Part shown: positions 9,555 through 18,004 of the stretch, piece after piece | Layout: each line of letters opens with the position of its first letter | Numbering within the stretch: the stretch's first letter is position 1 | Source of the DNA: Alkalihalobacillus deserti | Lineage (GTDB): Bacteria; Bacillota; Bacilli; Bacillales; Bacillaceae_D | Length of the DNA stretch: 64,000 nucleotides | Direction: 5' to 3' | NCBI RefSeq assembly: GCF_020734105.1 | Contig: NZ_JAJAFR010000006.1 | Coordinates: forward strand, 1 to 64,000 | Program-made: the position numbers and the translations under genes | Notes under the pieces: model-generated | What the model was told of the DNA's origin: nothing | Databases searched by the model: none | The model's input: the letters and a program-made list of their open reading frames with translations, nothing else

Positions 9555-11309
9555 ATGCAGGTTAAAAAGGTCTTGCTGGTGACAATAGCGCTTTTCCTAT
9601 TTGTATGCTCATCGTTATCTACTTTAACGGCAGAAGCATCAACGGCATCAGTGTCACAAGCAAGAAGTCAAATTCAACAAGCTGAGAGAATGGCAGATGG
9701 TTTGTGGAATTATTTTAGAGTAAGTAATGTGAATCAAGTTACGTATTCAAGTGCATTTGAGTCTCAATACAATGGTGCAAGAAACTCTATTAATCAAGCA
9801 CAAACAACGTTAAACAGACTAGGATCCTCAGCTGAGAAGAATAACTTACAACAAAGACTTAATGCAGCAGAGGCGACTCGCTTATATGCTGCTCATTTTA
9901 TTGATGCTACTAAGCAAGGAGAACTCCTTCTAACGGAGTTAGCCAAATTTAATCAAACGATTAACCGTGGTAATATAAGTGAGATTAACGACTTATATGA
10001 TGATTTCACGAGTCAAATTAGACGAGTTGAGATGCATGTCGGTAAAGTGTATGGAGGAAATAACCGAACGGTTGTTGGAAATAAGTTCATTCGCCCGGCG
10101 AAGATAGCTCATGAACGAACGATTTATGAAGTGTCACAGTACCGCTTAATGGAAGATATTAAGGGGCTGATTTCAAAAGGAAATACAGCACTTGTTGAGA
10201 GTGAACTAGCGAAATTAACTCGGCTGAATCGTCGAGCAATTGAGATCAAGCAAGCTGGTGGATATGCGGCTTTACCAACTAAAGTGAACAATGAATTAAA
10301 GCAATTAGAACAAAGTATTAGAAACACTTCTAGTAATGGTGGAGCGGTTTCATCTGGTGGTCAAGCCGAAGGAACGATTACGGCTTCTTCCTTGAATGTT
10401 CGATCTCAACCATCTACTTCAGGGACGATTCTAGGTTCTTTGAGTCAAAATCAAAAGATTGATATTATTGCAATTGATGGCAAATGGGTTCAATTTGTTT
10501 ATAATAGCCAAACTGCATACATCCATGTTGATTTCATTCTTTTTGGAAATCAAACTGATGTTGGACAAGTAACGGCTACTACGCTTAATATTCGTTCGCA
10601 ACCCAATGCTTCTTCTAAGCAAGTTGGATCTGTTACGAAAGGGAATTATGTTCAGATCTATCAAGAAATTGGAGATTGGTTACTCATTAAGTTTGGAACT
10701 TCCTATGGGTTTATTAGTAAAGCTTATGTTAGTAGAGGGATTCCAAATGAAAGTGGGGCGTTAGCAGGTAGGACAATAGCGCTCGACGCAGGACATGGTG
10801 GCCAAGATCCAGGTGCTGTTGCGTTTGGGGTTCAAGAAAAAGATGTTGTACTTAGTGTAGGACTTTTGCTTGAGGAAAGATTATTAGCAGCTGGTGCTAA
10901 CGTTATTATGACAAGAAAGAACGACACCTTCATTGATTTAGCTGACCGTTCAAAAATAGCGAACGATGCTAAATCCAATATCTTTTTAAGTTTACATGCG
11001 AATGCCGCAGGGGTAGAGTCAGCGCATGGAACTGAAACGTATTGGAATGCCAACCATAGTAGTGCCGAAAGTAAAGAGTTAGCAGAAAAAATCCAAAAGC
11101 GTCTGATCCAAGCTTTGGATACTCGAGATCGTGGTGCCAAAGAAGGTAACTTCTCTGTTATCCGTAACTCGACAATGCCTAGTGTTCTAGTAGAACTTGG
11201 GTTTGTTACAAATGAGAATGAAGCCAAGCGTTTAGCGCAGCAAAGTTTCCAACGTGATGCTGCAGAAGCTATATATCTAGGTATCTTGGATTTTTATCAA
11301 AATAGATAA
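9555..11309 (+). CDS. N-acetylmuramoyl-L-alanine amidase with SbsC-like and SH3b modules
   Basis: 584-residue exported murein hydrolase. Order: signal peptide 1-28; helical module about 31-250 with GKVYG (163-167) and FIRPAKIAHERTIYE; two SH3b domains about 273-330 and 336-394; Amidase_3 domain 404-584. Zinc and catalytic residues are visible: His414 (DAGHGG), Glu428, His481 (SLHANA) and Glu548 (VELGF). It should cleave the MurNAc-L-Ala bond. The helical module recurs in the M14 peptidase and the NlpC/P60 protein nearby and resembles the wall-polymer-binding part of S-layer protein SbsC; that likeness is from memory of the family. It replaces the LytC-type repeats usual in this region. AAAGGAG precedes ATG 9555. 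Confidence 0.93.
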   Translation: MQVKKVLLVTIALFLFVCSSLSTLTAEASTASVSQARSQIQQAERMADGLWNYFRVSNVNQVTYSSAFESQYNGARNSINQAQTTLNRLGSSAEKNNLQQRLNAAEATRLYAAHFIDATKQGELLLTELAKFNQTINRGNISEINDLYDDFTSQIRRVEMHVGKVYGGNNRTVVGNKFIRPAKIAHERTIYEVSQYRLMEDIKGLISKGNTALVESELAKLTRLNRRAIEIKQAGGYAALPTKVNNELKQLEQSIRNTSSNGGAVSSGGQAEGTITASSLNVRSQPSTSGTILGSLSQNQKIDIIAIDGKWVQFVYNSQTAYIHVDFILFGNQTDVGQVTATTLNIRSQPNASSKQVGSVTKGNYVQIYQEIGDWLLIKFGTSYGFISKAYVSRGIPNESGALAGRTIALDAGHGGQDPGAVAFGVQEKDVVLSVGLLLEERLLAAGANVIMTRKNDTFIDLADRSKIANDAKSNIFLSLHANAAGVESAHGTETYWNANHSSAESKELAEKIQKRLIQALDTRDRGAKEGNFSVIRNSTMPSVLVELGFVTNENEAKRLAQQSFQRDAAEAIYLGILDFYQNR

Positions 11310-11334
11310 AAGATTTCATGATATACAAAGAAGT

Positions 11335-11359
11335 GGACTAATGTTTAGTCCTCTTTTTT
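11335..11359 (+). terminator. Terminator after the amidase gene
   Basis: GGACTAA/TTAGTCC stem followed by CTCTTTTTT, 25 nt after the amidase stop. Confidence 0.85.
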
Positions 11360-11425
11360 GCGTTGCGTAGTTTTGACTTAGTTCGCCTGTGTATGGTCAA
11401 GTTATTAATAAATTGGCGCTAAAGA

Positions 11426-11719
11426 TCATTCATCCAACAGTTGCAAAGTTGTTTCTTTTAATTGCATCCCTCTATCTGAAAATAAAAATTCTCGTTGGTT
11501 TGTCATGCTTGATTGCACCTTAACGGTAATAGCTTTTTCCTCCCAAGTTGCTAGAACTTCTTTCGCTTTCTTAGCTTCCACTTTAACTTTATCCTGATTG
11601 TCGGCGCGATTATAACGTAAGGCACGGTTTACTAGTGTCTCTGCATATAGTTGATATTTTTCTCGATCACATGAATCTTTGGCAATGGCAGCCTCAAAAG
11701 CGAGGTTTGCTTTTTGTTC
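11426..11719 (-). pseudogene. Coding remnant of an unknown protein, no start codon
   Basis: On the minus strand an open frame of 97 codons has protein-like composition (AFEAAIAKDSCDREKYQLYAE near its 5' end, KAKEVLATWEEKAITV in the middle, ending LQLLDE). An in-frame TAA lies directly before its first codon at 11720-11722 and no usable ATG with a ribosome binding site follows until late. It looks like the 3' end of a decayed gene. I recognise no family. It lies in a 1-kb stretch (11310-12359) without an intact confident gene. Confidence 0.35.
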
Positions 11720-11759
11720 TTAAATAGATACAAATAGAGAGAAAGCTTCCGAACATAAG

Positions 11760-12006
11760 CTATTGAATGCTAAAATGTAAGCTCGATTCTACCGATTCTA
11801 CTGTAAAGAAAAGCGTCGAACAGTAAAATAGTGAGATAGAATAAACGATTAATTCTAACCAAGTGTTTTTCTTTTGCCAATTGATTAAAGTTATAACAAG
11901 GGCAGATAACATGAGTATCAAGCTAGTTAAAAGCCAATCATCGACTAGATAAAAACCCCGATTTAACATGGCCCATATAAGTAAGCGATAATGATTATAA
12001 ATACAT
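11760..12006 (-). pseudogene. Small membrane protein, apparently frameshifted near its start
   Basis: The minus-strand frame from 11969 encodes 69 residues with two hydrophobic segments (LLTSLILMLSALVITLI and LIVYSISLFYCSTLFF). Upstream, AAAGGAG and a well-spaced ATG at 12006 begin a frame that stops after three codons; the following sequence continues as protein-like text (YNHYRLLIWAML) in the frame of the membrane protein. A single-base indel just after the ATG would explain both. The alternative is a real short protein starting at 11969 without a clear ribosome binding site. Family unknown. Confidence 0.4.
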
Positions 12007-12359
12007 GGAAATCTCCTTTTCTAACCTAAATGAAACTTATTTTACCATATGTAAATGATTTTTTATCTTTCGAGCGACCTTGTCCTAGAAAGAGTAACGG
12101 CTTTTTGCCTTTAAAAAAGGGGATTCCTATTGTAGTATGGCTCCGTTAAGGGTGAGGAAAGATATTTACCTTTAATATTTCAAGGTTAAATGCACAATAT
12201 ACGGGTCAAAATGATAGGCTCTTTAATAAAAGCAAACAATATTAAAAAACGCTCCAAAATCCAATAGGATATTCTCTCCTTTTTTTATGCTAGGTTACTA
12301 ATTTAGTAGAATTATAGTAGAATGGTTACAGAAGTTTGTAAAAAAAAGGGGAGAAACGT

Positions 12360-14288
12360 GTGAACTTGTCAAAAAATCTTGGAAAAGTGTCGAAAATAGT
12401 ACCGTTGCTGTTTGTCTTTTTATTATTTTCTTTTCTCATGGAAGCGGCAGAAGTTAATGCAAATATTGTAAACCCAAAACAGACGTACACGTATGAAATG
12501 ATGGAAAGAGATATAGAATTACTTGAAGCCAAATATCCAAATCTTATATCATCAAAGATTATTGGGAAAAGTGAATTCGGGAGAAATATTTACGCGGTTT
12601 CATTAGGAACGGGTAATTCAACGGTTTTAATTAATGGTTCTCACCATGCCAGAGAATGGCTTTCAACTAATTTAAATATGCATATGATAGATCAATATGC
12701 TCAATCTTATACGAGCAATGGATCAATTGCTTCTTATAATGTTCGTAACACATTGGATAATACAACAATATGGTTTGTTCCAATGGTTAATCCTGATGGG
12801 GTTTCATTGCAACAAAATGGACTTTCTGCTTTGCCGGCAAGCCAGCACGCAGCGTTAATTACGATGAATGGTGGTAGTAGAGATTTTAAGCGCTGGAAAG
12901 CAAACGGTAAAGGTGTTGATTTAAACCGTCAATACAATGCTGGTTGGTCTCAAGTAAAAGGCCCATCTGGACCTTCTTATATGAATTTCAAGGGTTATTC
13001 TCCGCAATCAGCAGCAGAGATAAAGGCACTTGTTAATTTTACAAATGAAGTAGACCCGGAAATGTCAGTTGCCTACCATTCAAGTGGGGAAATCCTTTTT
13101 TGGAACTACAAGCAAACAGGAGTGAGATATCAACGTGATTTAAGTTACGCTCGTTCAATTGGAAATCTGACTGGGTATTCGCTCATATTCCCAGGGGCTA
13201 ACCAATCAGGCGGTGGAATGACAGATTGGTTTGTTCAAACGTTCCAACGCCCAGCTTTCACACCGGAACTTGGTCGCTACGTAGGCAATACGAATCTACC
13301 AATCTCAGCTTATGATCGTGTTTGGCAGCAAAATCACCGAGTTGGACTTTATGTGGCTCATGAAGGGCATAAATTATTCTTGAATAGAATTGATGGTTTA
13401 GCAACAGCTCAAGTAAGAAGCAGTCAAATTCTTGCAAATGATTTGGAACGACAATCACGAATTCGTACGACGAATGACTTAGTTCTTTCTAAGAAATTCT
13501 TAGAAGACTACAACTTACTCAGAAGACAAATCCGTCGTTCTGAAGAAACGGTTGCAAAAGCTAATCAGAGTAGACAAGCTTGGTTAACAGATCAACTTAG
13601 CTATGCAGAAGGGAAAATGCTTCAAGTTGCGTCTGTTATAGATGCGACAAACGTAGCGAAAGATTTGAAGAAAGCAACGGATGCTTTACAAGTTCATATC
13701 AACAATCAAACGTTAAACGAAGAATCTGTAGTGGCGTACCACTTTTTATCTAGTGAAATTCGTCGGCAAGAGCGAGCAATAGGTCGAGTGTACGGTGCAA
13801 AAGACCGCCAAATTGCAAATGACGCATTTGTTTTACCAGCTAAGATTCGAAGAGAAGCAATGATCTTTGAAGTGACGTTATACGAACTTTATAATCGAGT
13901 CGAAGAACAACTTAACCTAGGTAACTTAGAAGAGGTTGAGCGCGAATTAAGCTTATCTAATCGAATTAAACGTAGAGCGGTTGAGATTAAGGAAGCTGGA
14001 AATAAACTTCATCCAGGTCAATATCCTTCACTTAAAGAGATGCAAAAGGCACTTGAAGAGTGGGAACTAGATTTACGTGCTCGATTAGCCCTTGAAAAGG
14101 AATCAGAAAGTGATCCGGTTGAGGAAGAAGTAATCGAAGAAGAAACTGAAGAAGTGACTGAAGAAGTGACTGAAGAAGTGACTGAAGAAGTAACTGAAGA
14201 GGTGACTGAAGAAGTAACTGAAGAAGTTACTGAAGAAGTAGTGGAAGAGGAAGTAACTGAAGATAAAGTTGAAACGGCTAATGAATAA
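12360..14288 (+). CDS. Exported M14 zinc carboxypeptidase with SbsC-like wall module
   Basis: 642 residues, GTG start with AAGGGGAG upstream. Signal peptide about 1-34, then an M14 peptidase domain (40-340): zinc ligands His96 and Glu99 (HAREW) and His240 (AYHSSG), catalytic Glu303 (FTPELG). This resembles gamma-D-glutamyl-diamino-acid endopeptidases that cut peptidoglycan stems. Residues ~350-580 are the helical module shared with the amidase and the NlpC/P60 protein (EIRRQERAIGRVYG, FVLPAKIRREAMIFE). The tail (586-642) is a strongly acidic EEVT repeat with no anchor. Role inferred: stem-peptide trimming while tethered to the secondary wall polymer. A strong terminator follows. Confidence 0.92.
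   Translation: MNLSKNLGKVSKIVPLLFVFLLFSFLMEAAEVNANIVNPKQTYTYEMMERDIELLEAKYPNLISSKIIGKSEFGRNIYAVSLGTGNSTVLINGSHHAREWLSTNLNMHMIDQYAQSYTSNGSIASYNVRNTLDNTTIWFVPMVNPDGVSLQQNGLSALPASQHAALITMNGGSRDFKRWKANGKGVDLNRQYNAGWSQVKGPSGPSYMNFKGYSPQSAAEIKALVNFTNEVDPEMSVAYHSSGEILFWNYKQTGVRYQRDLSYARSIGNLTGYSLIFPGANQSGGGMTDWFVQTFQRPAFTPELGRYVGNTNLPISAYDRVWQQNHRVGLYVAHEGHKLFLNRIDGLATAQVRSSQILANDLERQSRIRTTNDLVLSKKFLEDYNLLRRQIRRSEETVAKANQSRQAWLTDQLSYAEGKMLQVASVIDATNVAKDLKKATDALQVHINNQTLNEESVVAYHFLSSEIRRQERAIGRVYGAKDRQIANDAFVLPAKIRREAMIFEVTLYELYNRVEEQLNLGNLEEVERELSLSNRIKRRAVEIKEAGNKLHPGQYPSLKEMQKALEEWELDLRARLALEKESESDPVEEEVIEEETEEVTEEVTEEVTEEVTEEVTEEVTEEVTEEVVEEEVTEDKVETANE
14144..14241 (+). repeat. 12-bp in-frame repeat coding for EEVT
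   Basis: About eight copies of a 12-bp unit of the form ACTGAAGAAGTG, differing only at third positions, code for the acidic C-terminal tail of the M14 peptidase. Copy number is likely to vary between strains. Confidence 0.9.
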
Positions 14289-14310
14289 GAAGAAGGAAGA
14301 GCGACAGTTG

Positions 14311-14381
14311 GGTTCCGACTCCCGAAAGTTAGATTTTCTACTCTAACTTTCAGGGGTCGGAACCTTTCTGCTCTTTTTTTC
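14311..14381 (+). terminator. Strong terminator after the M14 peptidase gene
   Basis: A long perfect-looking hairpin (GGTTCCGAC...GTCGGAACC outside, AAAGTTAGA/TCTAACTTT inside) is followed by CTCTTTTTTT. Confidence 0.92.
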
Positions 14382-14447
14382 TACCCTACTTCTTAAGTCA
14401 AAAAGCATTCCTTTTGCTCTTACAGAAACGAACCCTTTAGGGATTTT

Positions 14448-14945
14448 TTATTTGTCTGAAGAAGGGTTCTCAAAACTGTGACTAGCTGAGCTAAAAAACC
14501 ATCGATAAAATAATCTTGATGAATAATAAGATATACCTATAGTGAGGAAACTCCAATACCATTTCCACTTTTTATATTCAATAAGGTTAGTGAATCTTTC
14601 CATCATCACTTCAATAGCTGTAATAATTCCAGAATGCAAAATATAATAGAGGAGCTTGAAAAACTTATTTTTACCCTTTGGATAAAAAATATTAAAAATG
14701 GAACACATAGCGGGAAAAATAAAGTATTCAAATGAAAAACTAGATTTGTTCGATTGTTTGAAAAATCTAACTGGATATTTTATCAACCCTTTTTCTGTTA
14801 CAACCAAACCCCAAAACCAAGTAAGAGTTTGCATATAGAAAAACGCCAAAATACCGTGTCTAGTTTTATTCTGTGGGATACATTTAAAAAGAACACCAGC
14901 CATGATTAACCATAACAGCAATAATGAAAATTTATCTTTAGACAT
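14448..14945 (-). CDS. CBO0543-like membrane protein
   Basis: 165 residues with four or more hydrophobic segments, starting MSKDKFSLLLLWLIMAG. Motifs FEYFIFPAMCSIFN, YYILHSGIITAIEVMMERFT and WKWYWSFL match what I recall of the CBO0543 family of small Bacillus/Clostridium membrane proteins of unknown function. I chose ATG 14945 with GGAGG 8 nt upstream over a TTG at 14960. The start overlaps the end of a broken paralogue just upstream by 8 nt, suggesting the pair was once co-translated. Confidence 0.7.
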   Translation of the reverse strand: MSKDKFSLLLLWLIMAGVLFKCIPQNKTRHGILAFFYMQTLTWFWGLVVTEKGLIKYPVRFFKQSNKSSFSFEYFIFPAMCSIFNIFYPKGKNKFFKLLYYILHSGIITAIEVMMERFTNLIEYKKWKWYWSFLTIGISYYSSRLFYRWFFSSASHSFENPSSDK

Positions 14946-15378
14946 TAATCGATCCTCCAATCACTCCATAATATTCTCCTTTTTCAACTGGTAAATGAAC
15001 AGGAACATTAAACCACCAAAGAAATCCTATACAAACTAGTGCAAAAAGTAAGTACGTTAATAAGGGGTGTTTAAAATGCAATCTTAATAGAGGGAACATA
15101 ATAAAAAGGGCTACAATCGACCATCCTAATGTCCATCCATATTGGTACTCAATACTGTCTGTTAAAGTAAAAAATAAATGTATAGAGCATTTCAGTAAGA
15201 GTATGATTTGAAATAAAGTCTGCATCCAAACGCCATAAAAAGTAATTTGCTGTTAAGAAGTTATAAACCAGATTCCCAAGAGCAAAAATAGTAACGTTGC
15301 ATGATACTTTCTCCAATTATTCCAGTCGCCCCAAATAAACACAGCAATGATGCTAATAAGGGCAGTAAGAACGTGCAT
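14938..15378 (-). pseudogene. Decayed CBO0543-like membrane protein gene
   Basis: Three reading-frame pieces join into one protein. The start MHVLTALISIIAVFIWGDW lies in one frame from ATG 15378 (AAGGG 9 nt upstream). The text shifts at about 15275 to GNLVYNFLTANYFLWRLDAD, which runs to TEMLYTFI, then returns to the first frame for SIEYQYGWTLGWSIVALFIM and FNVPVHLPVEKGEYYG up to the stop at 14938. A missing G in a G run explains the first shift; the second junction seems to be a deletion of the middle of the protein. The 95-residue open frame seen alone (14938-15225) is therefore a fragment, not a gene. Confidence 0.7.
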
Positions 15379-15583
15379 ATGTTTCATCCCTTAGTAAATA
15401 GTTATCAAACGCATACTTCTTTTTAAACATAGTATGTGCTTATAAAAAGGATATTATTTAAGGTTATTAAAACTAAGAGCTAATAACTTGCACCGTTAGA
15501 TCAACAAGAAATTTTATTTTGAGTATATAAATGAACGTTAAGAAGATTCTAAGCAAAGGATTCTAAATTAAGGAGAGTTTAGC

Positions 15584-15763
15584 ATGAATATTTTAGATTA
15601 TGATGACCAAATTAATTTGATAGCTCATTGGCTAAAAACGAATATAGTTGAAATCGTTGAAGGATCGGTAAATAAAGAAATAATTAGATACCAACTAAGA
15701 ATGGAATTTGACATTCAAAATGAAGAAGTTGTTGATGAAGTTTATAATTCGATAATAAAATAA
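15584..15763 (+). CDS. Small protein of 59 residues, unknown
   Basis: Starts MNILDYDDQINLIAHWLKTN and ends VVDEVYNSIIK. A good AAGGAGAG lies 7 nt before the ATG, and the composition (acidic, amphipathic helices, no membrane segment) looks coding. It stands alone between the decayed CBO0543 gene and a remnant-rich stretch. It could be a short regulatory or Spo0E-sized protein, but it lacks the Spo0E SQELD motif. No family recognised. Confidence 0.55.
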   Translation: MNILDYDDQINLIAHWLKTNIVEIVEGSVNKEIIRYQLRMEFDIQNEEVVDEVYNSIIK

Positions 15764-15817
15764 TTAAATAACGGATTCAACTCTGGAACATGCACTTCTT
15801 TATATTTTTTTCCAAAA

Positions 15818-15851
15818 GTAAAAAGACGAGAACATTTACAATGTTCTCGTC
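15818..15851 (-). terminator. Terminator-like hairpin, minus strand
   Basis: GACGAGAACAT/ATGTTCTCGTC, a perfect 11-bp stem; the T-rich side is on the minus strand. No intact minus-strand gene reads into it, so it probably belonged to a lost gene. It could also end the small plus-strand gene, but that side has no T run. Confidence 0.6.
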
Positions 15852-15957
15852 TGATTGGTGAAGAACGTTATTTGAAGAAAGCAACAATATTAGTTTTAAC
15901 CTTTTGATATAGTAAAAAGAGGACTCTTTTCATAAAATGTGGGCTTAATATTCGCTT

Positions 15958-16150
15958 GGCTAACAGGAGCGGTTCCTTATTCCGCTATTTGCCACAAATT
16001 CCTTGTGTGAGGGATGTTTTTGGATCCTCGTTCCGTTATTCGTCTTTTTTAACCCCATTTTCCATTGATTTTTCATGATTAGCGGAACCAGAATCGGTTT
16101 CGACTATTTTGGAACAGCTTTTCTACCTTTTAACGGAATGAGAATCCACA
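15958..16150. repeat. Scattered TTCCGYTATT / AACGGAA motifs
   Basis: Two direct copies of TTCCGCTATT/TTCCGTTATT and three inverted versions (AGCGGAAC, GGAAC, AACGGAAT) occur within 200 bp of noncoding DNA. This resembles an intergenic repeat family seen in some Bacillaceae; I cannot check copy number elsewhere. Confidence 0.35.
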
Positions 16151-16307
16151 TGGCTATAACTGCAGGATCTGTCTTATCAATTCCCCAAACCTCTTGTTTG
16201 GATTATGGCTCAGTACTCTAATGTCAGGCTGCCATTATTGAAATCTTCTGCTCGTTAATAAAATAAAAAAGGCGCATCCTTGTTAAAAACAACGCTACTC
16301 CGTTAGT

Positions 16308-16430
16308 TTAATAACCTTTTTCTCTTTTTAAATAACTAAAAACCAAAATACCTATAAGTCCACCTAATGAATTTAATATAATATCATCTACATCAAACAC
16401 ACCTAATTGAGTAACGTATTGCACTCTATC
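16308..16430 (-). pseudogene. C-terminal remnant of a VanZ-like membrane protein
   Basis: The minus strand encodes VQYVTQLGVFDVDDIILNS followed by LGGLIGILVFSYLKREKGY and a stop. GVFDVDDIxxNxxGxxxG is the hallmark of the C-terminus of VanZ family proteins. Only ~40 codons are left; the rest of the gene is missing and unrelated plus-strand coding text abuts it. Confidence 0.6.
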
Positions 16431-16519
16431 GTGTATACGACATTGAAGGCAATAAATTCAATTTAGGTAGCGGTTATTATACAGAAGACAGCAATAGGGT
16501 TAATTACATGAAGAACTAA
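16415..16519 (+). pseudogene. C-terminal remnant of an unknown protein
   Basis: An open frame directly after a stop at 16412-16414 reads IALYRVYDIEGNKFNLGSG then YYTEDSNRVNYMKN and a stop. There is no start codon with a ribosome binding site. It looks like the last ~35 codons of a lost gene fused back to back with the VanZ remnant. Family unknown. Confidence 0.35.
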
Positions 16520-16565
16520 TCAGTGTTTTTATTCATGAGTTCACTAATAATAAGTAGGTTAAAGT

Positions 16566-16606
16566 AGAAACCTCCTATTTCATCTATAGGAGGTTTCTGT
16601 TTTCTT
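16566..16606. terminator. Bidirectional terminator-like hairpin
   Basis: AGAAACCTCCTAT/ATAGGAGGTTTCT stem followed by GTTTTCTT. It can end the plus-strand remnant at 16519 and is also downstream of amj on the minus strand. Confidence 0.75.
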
Positions 16607-16669
16607 ATGTTTATTATTTTACAGCTAACAATTCGAAAAGTTGATTTAAAAATCAAAACACGTAACAGT

Positions 16670-17488
16670 TTACACAATAAACTTCGTAAACCACGCTACA
16701 TAGTGCGCTCCTGGTATAAACAATACCTGAGCCAGAAGCGTTCCTAATAACCTCGAAGAAATCATCATCAAGGAAATCGCTTTTAAAGAGGCGTAGCTAC
16801 CTTTCTTGTTTACAACATCATCTGCTAAAACAGAAATTTTAGGATCAACAAAGATAACAAGTAAAATAGTGGCCATTCCATTTATGAGTCCCGAGGCCAT
16901 AATCGCTGTTGATGCTCTTTCTGGAACTAACAAGGAAGCGTACAACGCAGCGAGGACGCCAATCGTGTAAATGGCTGTTATCACCATATTGATAATAAAG
17001 AGTTTAACGGGAATGTCTTTGAATCTTACATCTTTTACAATGTAAGACCAACGCGGCAAATGGAAATGTTTAATAACTCTCTTCATATACGCCCAAGTCA
17101 AACCTCTCTTAACTAATAAAGGTACAGAACCTTTTGTTTCTGATAAATGGACAATTGCTCTTGAAAAAAGTGCAATAAAGGTAGGCAGTAAGATGACACC
17201 CATAATCGTGCCAACAGTAGAAGCTCCGATAATCACGCGAAACTGACTTTCGACAAATTCTAATGTGTGTGTGTCGGGCGCTGTGTCAATTAAACTCCCA
17301 GTAAAAGGTTGTTGCATCATATTTGATAATCTCGATACGAGGACCATTAAATTGAAAAGAGACAAAGCAGAAGCAATTAATTTCATTCGAGCACCAGATA
17401 TGCGAACCGCATAGGCTAATGTTTCAATACTATGAATGATTAAAATGAATAAAGCGATTAGTAGTACTTTATCGTTAATAAACTCCAT
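16670..17488 (-). CDS. amj: Lipid II flippase, Amj family
   Basis: 272-residue polytopic membrane protein. The start (LLIALFILIIHSIETLAYA), LVSRLSNMMQQPFTG and the six to eight hydrophobic segments match my recall of B. subtilis Amj (YdaH), which moves lipid II across the membrane as a backup for MurJ and is induced by sigma-M under wall stress. AAGAAGG precedes the ATG. It is a single gene facing away from its neighbours. I see no clear ECF-type promoter upstream. Its place between wall hydrolase genes fits a wall role. Assignment is by sequence resemblance only. Confidence 0.85.
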   Translation of the reverse strand: MEFINDKVLLIALFILIIHSIETLAYAVRISGARMKLIASALSLFNLMVLVSRLSNMMQQPFTGSLIDTAPDTHTLEFVESQFRVIIGASTVGTIMGVILLPTFIALFSRAIVHLSETKGSVPLLVKRGLTWAYMKRVIKHFHLPRWSYIVKDVRFKDIPVKLFIINMVITAIYTIGVLAALYASLLVPERASTAIMASGLINGMATILLVIFVDPKISVLADDVVNKKGSYASLKAISLMMISSRLLGTLLAQVLFIPGAHYVAWFTKFIV

Positions 17489-17668
17489 TTGATACCTTCT
17501 TTATTATTTAATTCAATCATCTTAACACTACAAACCTATTTTTTCCACTAGGTCTTAACAGGTGCAACCTATACGCTATAGTAAGTAAGATGTGAAAGAA
17601 ATGGAAGGAAGCTAATTAGAAAGCTCCATTAAAATGGATTTTCATCAAATAAGAAAGAAGAAGTCAGC

Positions 17669-17860
17669 TTAAAAAGTGAGGCCACTGAAAAAGTCGCTTT
17701 TAGCAGATTCGAGGAAGCAGCAATGGCTCCACACGTTGCGCGCCAGCTATGAGAAACCCACTCATAGCAGGCTTAAGACAAAGCAACGGTTCCGCTCATT
17801 GCTTAAAGACCACTGAAAAAAGGTGAAAACCGTACCTTTTTCAGCGGCCTCTTAAAAAGT
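17669..17860. mobile_element. MITE-like element, 174 bp, with 9-bp target duplication
   Basis: Terminal inverted repeats GAGGCCACTGAAAAAG (17678) and, read inward from 17851, GAGGCCGCTGAAAAAG bound a 174-bp noncoding element. Both flanks carry TTAAAAAGT (17669-17677 and 17852-17860), a perfect 9-bp direct repeat expected of a target-site duplication. Inside are palindromic blocks (CTATGAG...CTCATAG; a hairpin of CTGAAAAAAGGT/ACCTTTTTCAG near the right end). There is no transposase, so it would be mobilised in trans. It fills part of the 516-bp gap between amj and the propeller gene; the rest of that gap shows nothing I can name. Confidence 0.8.
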
Positions 17861-18004
17861 CCGGCTTATTTTTTCTTATTTGTAAGAAGTGGGGTAGAAT
17901 AATAGATAGCAAAACACATGGATTGTTGAGTGAAAATCATAGGAATTTGTAAAATTATAACATATAATGAGAGAGTGAAAAAGATGGAATAGATAGGAGA
18001 TCTA

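Noticed and set aside
10832..11227. 131-residue minus-strand ORF inside the amidase gene
   Set aside because: It is antisense to the conserved Amidase_3 catalytic domain and has no start context.
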